Source: Pseudomonas sp. (GTDB taxonomy: Bacteria; Pseudomonadota; Gammaproteobacteria; Pseudomonadales; Pseudomonadaceae). From it: DNA of 64,000 nt. This document shows, piece after piece, positions 52,830 through 61,884 of the stretch. A program made the position numbers and the translations under genes. The first letter of the stretch is position 1; each line of letters begins with the position of its first letter. Below the pieces are notes generated by a model, which did no database searches, was not told the origin of the DNA, and saw nothing but the letters and a program-made list of their open reading frames with translations. Location: assembly GCF_030150285.1 (NCBI RefSeq), contig NZ_JASLGE010000030.1:1-64000 (forward strand). Direction: 5' to 3'.

Positions 52830-54332
52830 ATGCCCACTGCCCTTTTTCGTTTTATTTGCGCACTCCTGGTGCTGCTGCCACTGGGCGCTTATGCCGATGA
52901 CGCCAGCGACTTTGCCGCTGCCAACCTTCCTCAACAGGTCAAACTCCTCGAACGCTGGGCCGCTCAACCCGAGCCCGTACGCATCGAACTGATCAATAAC
53001 CTGCAACAAGGCCAGATCACCGTCGACGGCCACACTAAAACCGTTCGCCTGAACAACCGCCTTCGCAGTCTGATTGACACGGCGCTGGCCAGCCATCAAC
53101 TGCTCGCTGCGGACCCAACGCTGCGCCTGAACGCCGCGCAACAGTTGCAAAAAACCGCCACACCGGCGCAACTGGCCTTCCTCGACCGGCAACTGGCCGG
53201 CGAAACCGACACCGATGTGCACAGCGCCCTGAGCCTGGCGCTGGCCAACCTGCAATTGGTCGACCCCGACCCCGCCGTGCGCCTGGCCGCTGTGCGCTTG
53301 CTCGGTGAAACCGGCGAGCCGCTGGCCCGCACCCGCCTCGAAGCCCTGCTGCAACCGGGCGTTGAAACCGATGCCACGGTGCGCACCGCCGCCGAAACCA
53401 GCTTGAGCCAGGTCAAACGCAAACTGCTGATCGGTGACCTGCTGGGCCAAGCCTTCAGTGGTTTGTCGCTGGGCTCGATCCTGTTGCTGGCCGCCTTGGG
53501 GCTGGCGATTACGTTCGGCCTGCTGGGCGTGATCAATATGGCCCACGGCGAAATGCTGATGCTCGGCGCGTATTCCACCTACTGCGTGCAGTTGCTCTTC
53601 CAGCGATTCGCCCCCGGTGCCATTGAGTATTACCCGCTGCTGGCCCTGCCGGTGGCGTTCTTTGTGACCGCTGCCGTGGGCATGATTCTGGAGCGCACCA
53701 TCATTCGCCACCTGTACGGCCGCCCGCTGGAAACCTTGCTGGCGACGTGGGGCATCAGCCTGATCCTGATTCAACTGGTGCGCGTACTGTTCGGCGCGCA
53801 AAACGTCGAAGTGGCCAACCCGGCCTGGCTCTCGGGCGGGCTGCACGTGCTGCCCAACCTGGTGCTGCCGTACAACCGGCTGGTGATCATCGTGTTCGCA
53901 CTGGCTGTGGTGTTCCTGACCTGGGTGCTGCTGAACAAAACCCGGTTGGGCCTCAACGTGCGCGCCGTCACCCAGAACCGCAACATGGCCGCCTGCTGCG
54001 GCGTGCCCACCGGGCGCGTGGACATGCTCGCCTTCGGCCTGGGCTCGGGCATTGCCGGGTTGGGCGGCGTGGCGCTGAGCCAGGTCGGCAACGTCGGCCC
54101 CGACCTGGGCCAGGGCTACATCATCGACTCATTTCTGGTGGTGGTGCTGGGCGGTGTCGGCCAGCTCGCGGGCACCGTGTACGCCGCCCTGGGCCTGGGC
54201 ATCGCCAACAAGATTCTTGAACCGCAGATCGGTGCCGTGCTCGGCAAAATCCTGATCCTGGGGCTGATCATTCTGTTTATCCAGAAGCGTCCGCAAGGGC
54301 TCTTCGCGCTCAAAGGAAGGGTGATCGACTGA
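52830..54332 (+). CDS. urtB: Urea ABC transporter permease UrtB
   Basis: This is a 500-residue permease of the LivH type with an unusual N-terminal extension. It starts with a signal peptide (MPTALFRFICALLVLLPLGA) and a soluble helical domain of about 180 residues, then the membrane core (FGLLGVINMAHGEMLMLGAY, GSGIAGLGGVALSQVGNVGP). The extension is characteristic of UrtB. The start is the ATG at 52830; the longer frame runs into the REP. Its stop overlaps the urtC start by one base (TGATG). Confidence 0.95.
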   Translation: MPTALFRFICALLVLLPLGAYADDASDFAAANLPQQVKLLERWAAQPEPVRIELINNLQQGQITVDGHTKTVRLNNRLRSLIDTALASHQLLAADPTLRLNAAQQLQKTATPAQLAFLDRQLAGETDTDVHSALSLALANLQLVDPDPAVRLAAVRLLGETGEPLARTRLEALLQPGVETDATVRTAAETSLSQVKRKLLIGDLLGQAFSGLSLGSILLLAALGLAITFGLLGVINMAHGEMLMLGAYSTYCVQLLFQRFAPGAIEYYPLLALPVAFFVTAAVGMILERTIIRHLYGRPLETLLATWGISLILIQLVRVLFGAQNVEVANPAWLSGGLHVLPNLVLPYNRLVIIVFALAVVFLTWVLLNKTRLGLNVRAVTQNRNMAACCGVPTGRVDMLAFGLGSGIAGLGGVALSQVGNVGPDLGQGYIIDSFLVVVLGGVGQLAGTVYAALGLGIANKILEPQIGAVLGKILILGLIILFIQKRPQGLFALKGRVID

Positions 54333-55411
54333 TGAATCAGCCTCTGATGGTAACCGCTGCACAAAAAGCCGGGCCGACCGTCACCGCCGTGGTCGGCGCA
54401 CTGGTGCTGCTGGTATTGCTGGCCTTGCCGCTGCTGTCGCTGCTGCCGGCCGACAGCCCGTTTCAGGTCTCGGCGTACACCCTGACGCTGGTGGGTAAAA
54501 TTCTCTGCTACGCCATCGTCGCACTGGCGCTGGACCTGGTGTGGGGCTACGCCGGGCTGTTGTCGCTGGGCCATGGCTTGTTCTTCGCCCTGGGCGGCTA
54601 CGCAATGGGCATGTACCTGATGCGTCAGGCCTCGGGCGATGAACTGCCCGCGTTCATGACTTTTTTATCGTGGACCGAATTGCCGTGGTACTGGGTGGGC
54701 ACCGAGCACTTCGGGTGGGCACTGTGCCTGGTGGTGCTGGCCCCCGGTTTACTGGCGCTGGTGTTCGGGTTTTTCGCCTTCCGCTCGCGGATCAAGGGCG
54801 TGTATTTCTCGATCATGACCCAAGCCCTGACCTTCGCCGGCATGCTGTTGTTCTTTCGCAACGAAACCGGCTTTGGCGGCAACAACGGCTTCACTAACTT
54901 CCGCACCATTCTGGGCTTCGGCATCACAGAACCGGGCACCCGCGCGGCTCTGTTTCTGGCCACCGTGCTGTTGCTGATTACCAGCCTGTGGGTGGGCTGG
55001 CGCTTGGCGCGCAGCAAGTTTGGCCGTGTGCTGACCGCCCTGCGGGACGCCGAAAACCGCCTGATGTTTTGCGGCTACGACCCGCGCGGCTTCAAGCTGT
55101 TTGTGTGGGTGCTGAGCGCCGTGCTGTGCGGCCTGGCCGGGGCGTTGTACGTGCCGCAAGTGGGCATTATCAACCCGGGCGAAATGTCACCGACCAACTC
55201 CATCGAAGCCGCCGTGTGGGTCGCCCTGGGCGGGCGCGGCACCTTGATCGGCCCATTACTAGGCGCGGGCGTGGTTAACGGCATGAAAAGCTGGTTCACC
55301 GTGGCCTTCCCCGAATACTGGCTGTTCTTCCTCGGCGCGCTGTTTATCGTCGTGACCCTGTACCTGCCCAAAGGCGTGATCGGCCTGTTGAAAAAACGGG
55401 ATGAACCATGA
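54332..55411 (+). CDS. urtC: Urea ABC transporter permease UrtC
   Basis: UrtC is the second, LivM-type permease of the urea importer, 359 residues with about eight to ten helices. Motifs include DLVWGYAGLLSLGHGLFFAL, TGFGGNNGFTNF and RDAENRLMFCGYDPRGFKLF, the last being the ATPase-facing loop. It is coupled to urtB (TGATG) and urtD (ATGA). Confidence 0.95.
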   Translation: MNQPLMVTAAQKAGPTVTAVVGALVLLVLLALPLLSLLPADSPFQVSAYTLTLVGKILCYAIVALALDLVWGYAGLLSLGHGLFFALGGYAMGMYLMRQASGDELPAFMTFLSWTELPWYWVGTEHFGWALCLVVLAPGLLALVFGFFAFRSRIKGVYFSIMTQALTFAGMLLFFRNETGFGGNNGFTNFRTILGFGITEPGTRAALFLATVLLLITSLWVGWRLARSKFGRVLTALRDAENRLMFCGYDPRGFKLFVWVLSAVLCGLAGALYVPQVGIINPGEMSPTNSIEAAVWVALGGRGTLIGPLLGAGVVNGMKSWFTVAFPEYWLFFLGALFIVVTLYLPKGVIGLLKKRDEP

Positions 55412-56253
55412 GGAATGTCATGCTCGAACCTATTCTGGACCCCAACAAAGATGCGGGCAGCAGCCGCGACGCCATCGGCCTGGGCCAAACCGCCGGGCCG
55501 GGCCTGAACACCCGCCACGGCACGATCCTGACCCTGGAAGATATCAGCGTCAGCTTCGATGGCTTCAAGGCCTTGAACAACCTCAACCTGTACATCGGCG
55601 TGGGCGAGCTGCGCTGCATCATCGGCCCCAACGGGGCCGGCAAGACCACGCTGATGGACGTCATCACCGGCAAGACCCGCCCCACCGAAGGCCAGGCCTG
55701 GTTCGGTGAAACCCTGGACTTGCGCCATATGAGCGAAGTGCAAATCGCCCAGGCGGGCATTGGCCGCAAGTTTCAAAAGCCCACGGTGTTTGAGGCCTTG
55801 AGCGTGTTTGAAAACCTGGAACTGGCGCAAAAAACCGATAAATCGGTGTGGGCCAGTTTGCGTGCCACCCTCACCGGCGAGCAGAAAGACCGCATTGGCG
55901 AAGTGCTCGACACCCTGCGCCTGAACCACTCGACCCACCGCCCGGCGGGGTTGCTGTCCCACGGCCAGAAGCAGTTTCTGGAGATCGGCATGCTGCTGGT
56001 GCAAGACCCGCAACTGTTGCTGCTGGACGAACCGGTGGCGGGCATGACCGACGCCGAAACCGAGTTCACCGCCGAACTGTTCAAACGCTTGGCGGGCAAG
56101 CATTCGCTGATGGTGGTGGAACACGACATGGGCTTTGTCGGCGCCATTGCCGACCACGTCACCGTGTTGCACCAGGGCAGCGTGCTGGCCGAAGGCTCGC
56201 TGGAGCAGGTGCAGGCGGATGAACGCGTGATCGAAGTCTACCTCGGTCGATAA
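55408..56253 (+). CDS. urtD: Urea ABC transporter ATP-binding protein UrtD
   Basis: This LivG-type ATPase has 281 residues. Walker A is GPNGAGKTT; the signature is the unusual LSHGQKQFLEIGMLL, seen in UrtD; Walker B is LLLLDEPVAGMT; the switch is VEHDMGF. A 40-residue N-terminal tail (MRNVMLEPILDPNKDAGSSR) precedes the core; a start at the fifth codon (MLEPIL) is possible. It overlaps urtC by ATGA. Confidence 0.95.
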   Translation: MRNVMLEPILDPNKDAGSSRDAIGLGQTAGPGLNTRHGTILTLEDISVSFDGFKALNNLNLYIGVGELRCIIGPNGAGKTTLMDVITGKTRPTEGQAWFGETLDLRHMSEVQIAQAGIGRKFQKPTVFEALSVFENLELAQKTDKSVWASLRATLTGEQKDRIGEVLDTLRLNHSTHRPAGLLSHGQKQFLEIGMLLVQDPQLLLLDEPVAGMTDAETEFTAELFKRLAGKHSLMVVEHDMGFVGAIADHVTVLHQGSVLAEGSLEQVQADERVIEVYLGR

Positions 56254-56267
56254 ATCGCTGGTTTTGT

Positions 56268-56333
56268 GTAGGAGCGAGCTTGCTCGCGATCTTTTGATTT
56301 TTTAAAAAGATCGCGAGCAAGCTCGCTCCTACA
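56268..56333. repeat. REP element between urtD and urtE
   Basis: Near-perfect arms TGTAGGAGCGAGCTTGCTCG and their complement, each extended by CGATCTTTT / AAAAGATCG, surround GATTTTTTA. It ends 21 bases before the urtE start. Confidence 0.92.
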
Positions 56334-56354
56334 AGGAATGTGGGGAATCTGAAC

Positions 56355-57053
56355 ATGCTTCAAGTCGAAAAGCTGCACCAGTATTACGGCGGTAGCCACA
56401 TCCTGCGTGGGCTGTCATTTGAGGTCAAAGTAGGCGAAGTCACCTGCCTGCTGGGCCGCAATGGTGTGGGTAAAACCACGCTACTTAAATGCCTGATGGG
56501 CTTGCTGCCGATCAAAGAAGGCCAGGTGCACTGGGAAGGCAACGCCATTACCACGCTCAGGCCCCATCAACGGGTGCAGGCCGGTATCGCTTATGTGCCC
56601 CAGGGGCGGGAAATCTTCGGCCGGCTCACGGTGGAGGAAAACCTGCTGATGGGCTTGTCGCGCTTTCCCGGTTCCGAAGCCCGCGAAGTGCCTGCGTTTA
56701 TCTACGAACTGTTCCCGGTGCTGCTGCAAATGAAACACCGACGCGGCGGCGATTTGTCCGGTGGGCAGCAGCAACAGTTGGCCATTGGTCGCGCCCTGGC
56801 CAGCCGACCACGGTTGCTGATTCTGGATGAGCCCACCGAAGGCATTCAGCCCTCGGTGATCAAAGAAATCGGGGCGGTGATCAAGATGCTGGCCGCACGC
56901 GGTGACATGGCCATTTTGCTGGTGGAGCAGTTTTATGACTTTGCCGAAGCACTGGCCGACCAGTACCTGGTGATGTCGCGGGGCGAAATCGTGCAACAGG
57001 GGCGCGGTGAAAATATGCAAACAGAGGGTGTACGCGGGCTGGTGACGATTTAA
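56355..57053 (+). CDS. urtE: Urea ABC transporter ATP-binding protein UrtE
   Basis: This LivF-type ATPase has 232 residues from the ATG at 56355 (MLQVEKLHQYYGGSHILRGL), with a GGGGAA site. Walker A is GRNGVGKTT, the signature LSGGQQQQLAIGRAL and Walker B LLILDEPTEGIQP. With UrtD it powers UrtBC. The urease accessory gene ureD follows 32 bases on, tying uptake to hydrolysis. Confidence 0.96.
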   Translation: MLQVEKLHQYYGGSHILRGLSFEVKVGEVTCLLGRNGVGKTTLLKCLMGLLPIKEGQVHWEGNAITTLRPHQRVQAGIAYVPQGREIFGRLTVEENLLMGLSRFPGSEAREVPAFIYELFPVLLQMKHRRGGDLSGGQQQQLAIGRALASRPRLLILDEPTEGIQPSVIKEIGAVIKMLAARGDMAILLVEQFYDFAEALADQYLVMSRGEIVQQGRGENMQTEGVRGLVTI

Positions 57054-57085
57054 TCTGTGAGCCATTTCAGCGAAAAGTCCTACCC

Positions 57086-57925
57086 ATGAACCTCCCCGCC
57101 CACACTGCGTTGTTCACGCCCAACTGGCACGCCGAGCTGGAGTTGGCCTACGGTCGTTTTGGCGACAGCACGCGCCCGACCCTGCGCCGCCACCTCGGCC
57201 CATTGCGGGTGCAAAAGCACCTGTACGCCGAAGGGCCCCAGGTGTGCCAACACATCATCGTCCACCCGCCCGGCGGCATCGCGGGCGGCGACCGGCTGAA
57301 CATATGCGCCAGCGTTGGCCCCGGTGCCTGGGCACAACTCACCAGCCCCGGTGCGGCCAAGTGGTACCGCGCCGCCGGCCCGGCGTACCAGCGTGTTGAG
57401 CTGAACGTGGCGGCGGGCGCAACCCTGGAATGGCTGCCGCAAGAAACCATCGTGTTCAGCGCGGCCCAGGCCGAACTCACCACCTGCATTCAGCTTGAGG
57501 GCGATGCGCGGGTGTTTTACTGGGACATGGTTGCCTTGGGCCGACTGGCCAGCGGTGAACGTTTTGAGCAGGGGTATTTTCAATCACACCTGGATATTCG
57601 CCGCGATGGCCAATTGCTCTGGCATGAGCGCCAGCGCATTGTGGGCAACGACGGGTTACTGGATTCACCCATTGGCCTGGACGGTAACCCGGTGTTTGCC
57701 ACGTTGTTGGTCACCGGTGAGATCAGCGCCGAGTTGCTGGAAACCTGCCGCCGTTTGCCTAACCCGGTGCGCGGTGATTTGACGCAATTACCGGGTTTAC
57801 TGGTGGCGCGCTGTTTGGCCGGTGAGGCGTTACAAGCGCGAGCTTGGCTGATTGCGCTATGGCACCTGCTGCGCCCGGCGCTGTTGGGGCGAGAGGCGCT
57901 GGCACCGAGAATCTGGAGCACCTGA
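57086..57925 (+). CDS. ureD: Urease accessory protein UreD
   Basis: UreD (UreH) is the scaffold that binds apo-urease and, with UreF and UreG, helps load nickel. It has 279 residues with HIIVHPPGGIAGGDRLNI, TSPGAAKWYRA and the motif LPQETIVFSAA, all typical. ureE, ureF and ureG are not in this window and must lie elsewhere. Confidence 0.96.
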   Translation: MNLPAHTALFTPNWHAELELAYGRFGDSTRPTLRRHLGPLRVQKHLYAEGPQVCQHIIVHPPGGIAGGDRLNICASVGPGAWAQLTSPGAAKWYRAAGPAYQRVELNVAAGATLEWLPQETIVFSAAQAELTTCIQLEGDARVFYWDMVALGRLASGERFEQGYFQSHLDIRRDGQLLWHERQRIVGNDGLLDSPIGLDGNPVFATLLVTGEISAELLETCRRLPNPVRGDLTQLPGLLVARCLAGEALQARAWLIALWHLLRPALLGREALAPRIWST

Positions 57926-57933
57926 TGCAACAC

Positions 57934-58014
57934 CTGTAGCCGCAGCCGGTCGATGCTCGATGGCTCGCGATCTTTTCAAAGAGTAAAAGATCGCGAGCAC
58001 GCTCGCTCCTACAG
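57934..58014. repeat. REP element between ureD and ureA
   Basis: CTGTAGCCGCAGCCGGTCGA begins a longer, chimeric left arm. GGCTCGCGATCTTTT then pairs with AAAAGATCGCGAGCACGCTC, closing CTCCTACAG. The CAGCCGGTCGA variant recurs in the copy after ureC. Confidence 0.85.
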
Positions 58015-58048
58015 CCCCTATTTTTCTGAATTGAACACGGACTTCACC

Positions 58049-58351
58049 ATGGACCTGACACCACGCGAAAAAGACAAGATGATGATTTTTACCGCCGGCC
58101 TGCTGGCCGAGCGGCGACTGGCGCGCGGTGTGAAGCTCAACTACCCGGAAACCATCGCCTATATCTCAGCCGCACTGCTTGAGGGCGCGCGCGATGGTCA
58201 TACCGTGGCCCAGTTGATGCACTACGGCACCACCCTGCTCACCCGCGAGCAGGTCATGGAAGGCATCCCGGAAATGATCCCCGATATTCAAATCGAGGCC
58301 ACGTTCCCGGACGGCACCAAACTGGTCACCGTCCATCAACCCATCGCCTGA
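58049..58351 (+). CDS. ureA: Urease gamma subunit UreA
   Basis: UreA has 100 residues from the ATG at 58049 (MDLTPREKDKMMIFTAGLLA), the standard length. It is the small structural subunit of nickel urease, which splits urea to ammonia and carbamate. VPEMI-type GIPEMIPDIQIEATFPDGTK and the end TVHQPIA are conserved. The longer frame upstream lies in the REP. A GNAT gene follows after 9 bases. Confidence 0.97.
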   Translation: MDLTPREKDKMMIFTAGLLAERRLARGVKLNYPETIAYISAALLEGARDGHTVAQLMHYGTTLLTREQVMEGIPEMIPDIQIEATFPDGTKLVTVHQPIA

Positions 58352-58360
58352 GGCTGGACC

Positions 58361-58894
58361 ATGACGTACGTTATTCGTGATGCGGTGGCCGCCGACTTGC
58401 CCGCCATTCGCGACATTTACAACGATGCCGTGCTTAACACGCTCGCCATCTGGAACGAGCACACCGTCGACCTCGATAACCGCCAGCACTGGTTTGACGC
58501 CCGCCAGGCACAGGGCTACCCGATTCTGGTGATTGTCGACGCCCGCAACACACCGCTGGGCTACGCCTCGTTTGGCGACTGGCGCCCGTTTGAAGGCTTT
58601 CGCCATACCGTGGAACACTCGGTGTACATCCACCCCGAGCAGCGCGGTAAACGCCTGGGCCCACAGTTGCTGAGCGAATTGATCAAGCGCGCCCGCGCCT
58701 GCGATAAGCACGTCATGGTCGCCGCCATTGAAGGTGGCAATGCGGCCTCAATTCATGTGCATAAGCAGTTGGGCTTTGTGACCAGCGGGCGCATGCCGCA
58801 AGTGGGCATCAAGTTCGGCCGCTGGCTCGACCTGACCTTTATGCAACTGATGCTCAACCCCGGCGCGCTACCGCCACAGGAGTGCCCGCAATGA
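58361..58894 (+). CDS. GNAT acetyltransferase, phosphinothricin/methionine sulfoximine type
   Basis: This 177-residue GNAT enzyme uses acetyl-CoA. It matches the Pat/MnaT group: IRDAVAADLPAIRDIYNDAV, GYASFGDWRPFEGFRHTVEH, the CoA loop QRGKRLGPQLLSELI and GGNAASIHVHKQLGFV. Family members acetylate phosphinothricin or methionine sulfoximine and sulfone. From memory a homologue, PA4866, sits at the same place between ureA and ureB in P. aeruginosa. It overlaps the next gene by ATGA. Confidence 0.92.
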   Translation: MTYVIRDAVAADLPAIRDIYNDAVLNTLAIWNEHTVDLDNRQHWFDARQAQGYPILVIVDARNTPLGYASFGDWRPFEGFRHTVEHSVYIHPEQRGKRLGPQLLSELIKRARACDKHVMVAAIEGGNAASIHVHKQLGFVTSGRMPQVGIKFGRWLDLTFMQLMLNPGALPPQECPQ

Positions 58895-59424
58895 ACAGCG
58901 AACAGGTGATTCAAGTCACCGCACACACCCTGCCCGACTACCGCGACGACCTGATTGCCTTGCTGGTAGATGCCGTGCACCACGGCGCGTCCGTGGGCTT
59001 TATGAACGACCTGGATGCGCCCCAAGCGAGCCGATATTTCGACGAGGTTCACGCGCAACTGGCGCAGGGCAGCCTGCTGCTGTGGGTGCTGGTGGAAAGC
59101 GGCCGAGTGCTGGCCAGCGTGCAATTGGCGCTGTGCCAAAAGACCAACGGCCTGAACCGCGCCGAGGTGCAAAAGCTGCTGGTGCTCAACGACGTGCGCC
59201 GCCGGGGCCTGGGCCAGGTGCTGATTCAGGCGCTGGAAAAAGGCGCTCGCGAGCACAAGCGCGGCCTGCTGCACCTGGACACTGAAGCCGGCTCCCCCGC
59301 TGAAAACTTCTACAGCGCCCTGGGCTACACCCGCGTGGGTGAACTGCCCAACTACTGCCAAAGCCCCGACGGCCATTACAGTCCGACCGCCATCTACTAC
59401 AAAACTTTGAGTGAGCCACAATGA
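58891..59424 (+). CDS. GNAT family N-acetyltransferase
   Basis: This second GNAT protein, 177 residues from the ATG at 58891 (MNSEQVIQVTAHTLPDYRDD), has CAGGAG upstream. The acetyl-CoA motif is VRRRGLGQVLIQALEKGARE, followed by LHLDTEAGSPAENFYSALGY. It is not closely similar to the preceding GNAT. The substrate is unknown. It is coupled on both sides by ATGA overlaps, so it is built into the urease operon. Confidence 0.88.
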   Translation: MNSEQVIQVTAHTLPDYRDDLIALLVDAVHHGASVGFMNDLDAPQASRYFDEVHAQLAQGSLLLWVLVESGRVLASVQLALCQKTNGLNRAEVQKLLVLNDVRRRGLGQVLIQALEKGAREHKRGLLHLDTEAGSPAENFYSALGYTRVGELPNYCQSPDGHYSPTAIYYKTLSEPQ

Positions 59425-59729
59425 TCCCGGGCGAATACCGCATCGAATCGGGCGACATCGAACTGAACGTCGGCCGCCGCACCCTGACCCTTAGCGTGTC
59501 CAATCGTGGCGACCGGCCGATTCAGGTCGGCTCGCACTATCACTTTTTTGAAACCAACGATGCGCTGATGTTTGACCGTGGCGACAGCCGGGGCATGCGC
59601 CTGAACATCCCGGCAGGCACAGCCGTACGGTTCGAGCCTGGGCAAACCCGCGACGTAGAACTGGTGGAACTGGCCGGGCTGCGCCGCGTGTTCGGCTTTG
59701 CCGGGCGCGTGATGGGCAATCTGGATTAA
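59421..59729 (+). CDS. ureB: Urease beta subunit UreB
   Basis: UreB has 102 residues, starting MIPGEYRIESGDIELNVGRR, with the conserved RPIQVGSHYHFFETNDAL and GTAVRFEPGQTRDVELV. It is the middle structural subunit of urease. It overlaps the upstream GNAT gene by ATGA and is separated from ureC by a REP element. Confidence 0.97.
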   Translation: MIPGEYRIESGDIELNVGRRTLTLSVSNRGDRPIQVGSHYHFFETNDALMFDRGDSRGMRLNIPAGTAVRFEPGQTRDVELVELAGLRRVFGFAGRVMGNLD

Positions 59730-59742
59730 CCCCCTTCCCCCG

Positions 59743-59806
59743 TGTAGGAGCGAGCTTGCTCGCGATCTTTTCAAGGTCAAAAGATCGCGAGCAAGCTCGC
59801 GCCTAC
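59743..59806. repeat. REP element between ureB and ureC
   Basis: TGTAGGAGCGAGCTTGCTCG and CGAGCAAGCTCGCGCCTAC are near-perfect arms with inner CGATCTTTT / AAAAGATCG and a CAAGGTC loop. It lies 31 bases before ureC. Confidence 0.92.
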
Positions 59807-59837
59807 CGCTTCGGTCTAACTGTTTTAGGAGCGTGCA

Positions 59838-61538
<1,701 letters not shown>

Positions 61539-61562
61539 ACCGTTGAGGACGGGGCGGCCCCT

Positions 61563-61640
61563 CGTAGGAGCAGCCGGTCGACGTTCGATTGCTCGCGATC
61601 TTTCAAGATCAAACGATCGCGAGCAAGCTCGCTCCTACGG
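61563..61640. repeat. REP element 1 after ureC
   Basis: CGTAGGAGCAGCCGGTCGAC then GCTCGCGATC, with the complement GATCGCGAGCAAGCTCGCTC closing CCTACGG. It is the first of three consecutive copies in the 346-base gap after ureC. Confidence 0.9.
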
Positions 61641-61654
61641 ATGGCAGCAGCGTT

Positions 61655-61719
61655 TGTGGGAACGAGCTTGCTCGTGATCTTTCAAGATCAACAGATCGCG
61701 AGCAAGCTCGCTCCTACGG
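61655..61719. repeat. REP element 2 after ureC, part of a 79-base tandem duplication
   Basis: TGTGGGAACGAGCTTGCTCG pairs with CGAGCAAGCTCGCTCCTACG. The spacer GATGGCAGCAGCGTTTGT occurs on both sides of this copy, 79 bases apart, so element and spacer were duplicated as a unit. Confidence 0.88.
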
Positions 61720-61733
61720 ATGGCAGCAGCGTT

Positions 61734-61765
61734 TGTAGGAACGAGCTTGCTCGTGATCTTTTGAT
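61734..61765. repeat. REP element 3 after ureC, half copy
   Basis: Only the left arm, TGTAGGAACGAGCTTGCTCG followed by TGATCTTTTGATC, is present, and the right arm is missing. The remaining bases to 61884 hold an AAGGGCCCCCTT-like short palindrome near 61782 and nothing else recognised. Confidence 0.75.
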
Positions 61766-61884
61766 CTGGTTTTTGATCTAAAAGGGCCCCCTTAAACCAC
61801 GCTGGCCGAACGCAGGTTTGGCGCAACACGGCCAAGGATAGCCGACCGCGACGGCCCCTCCTACCCTTGGTCATTCGTCGGTCA

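Noticed and set aside
61563..61765. Array-like repeats after ureC resembling a small CRISPR
   Set aside because: The repeats are inverted REP elements of the family scattered through the window. The spacer is duplicated rather than unique, and no cas genes are present.
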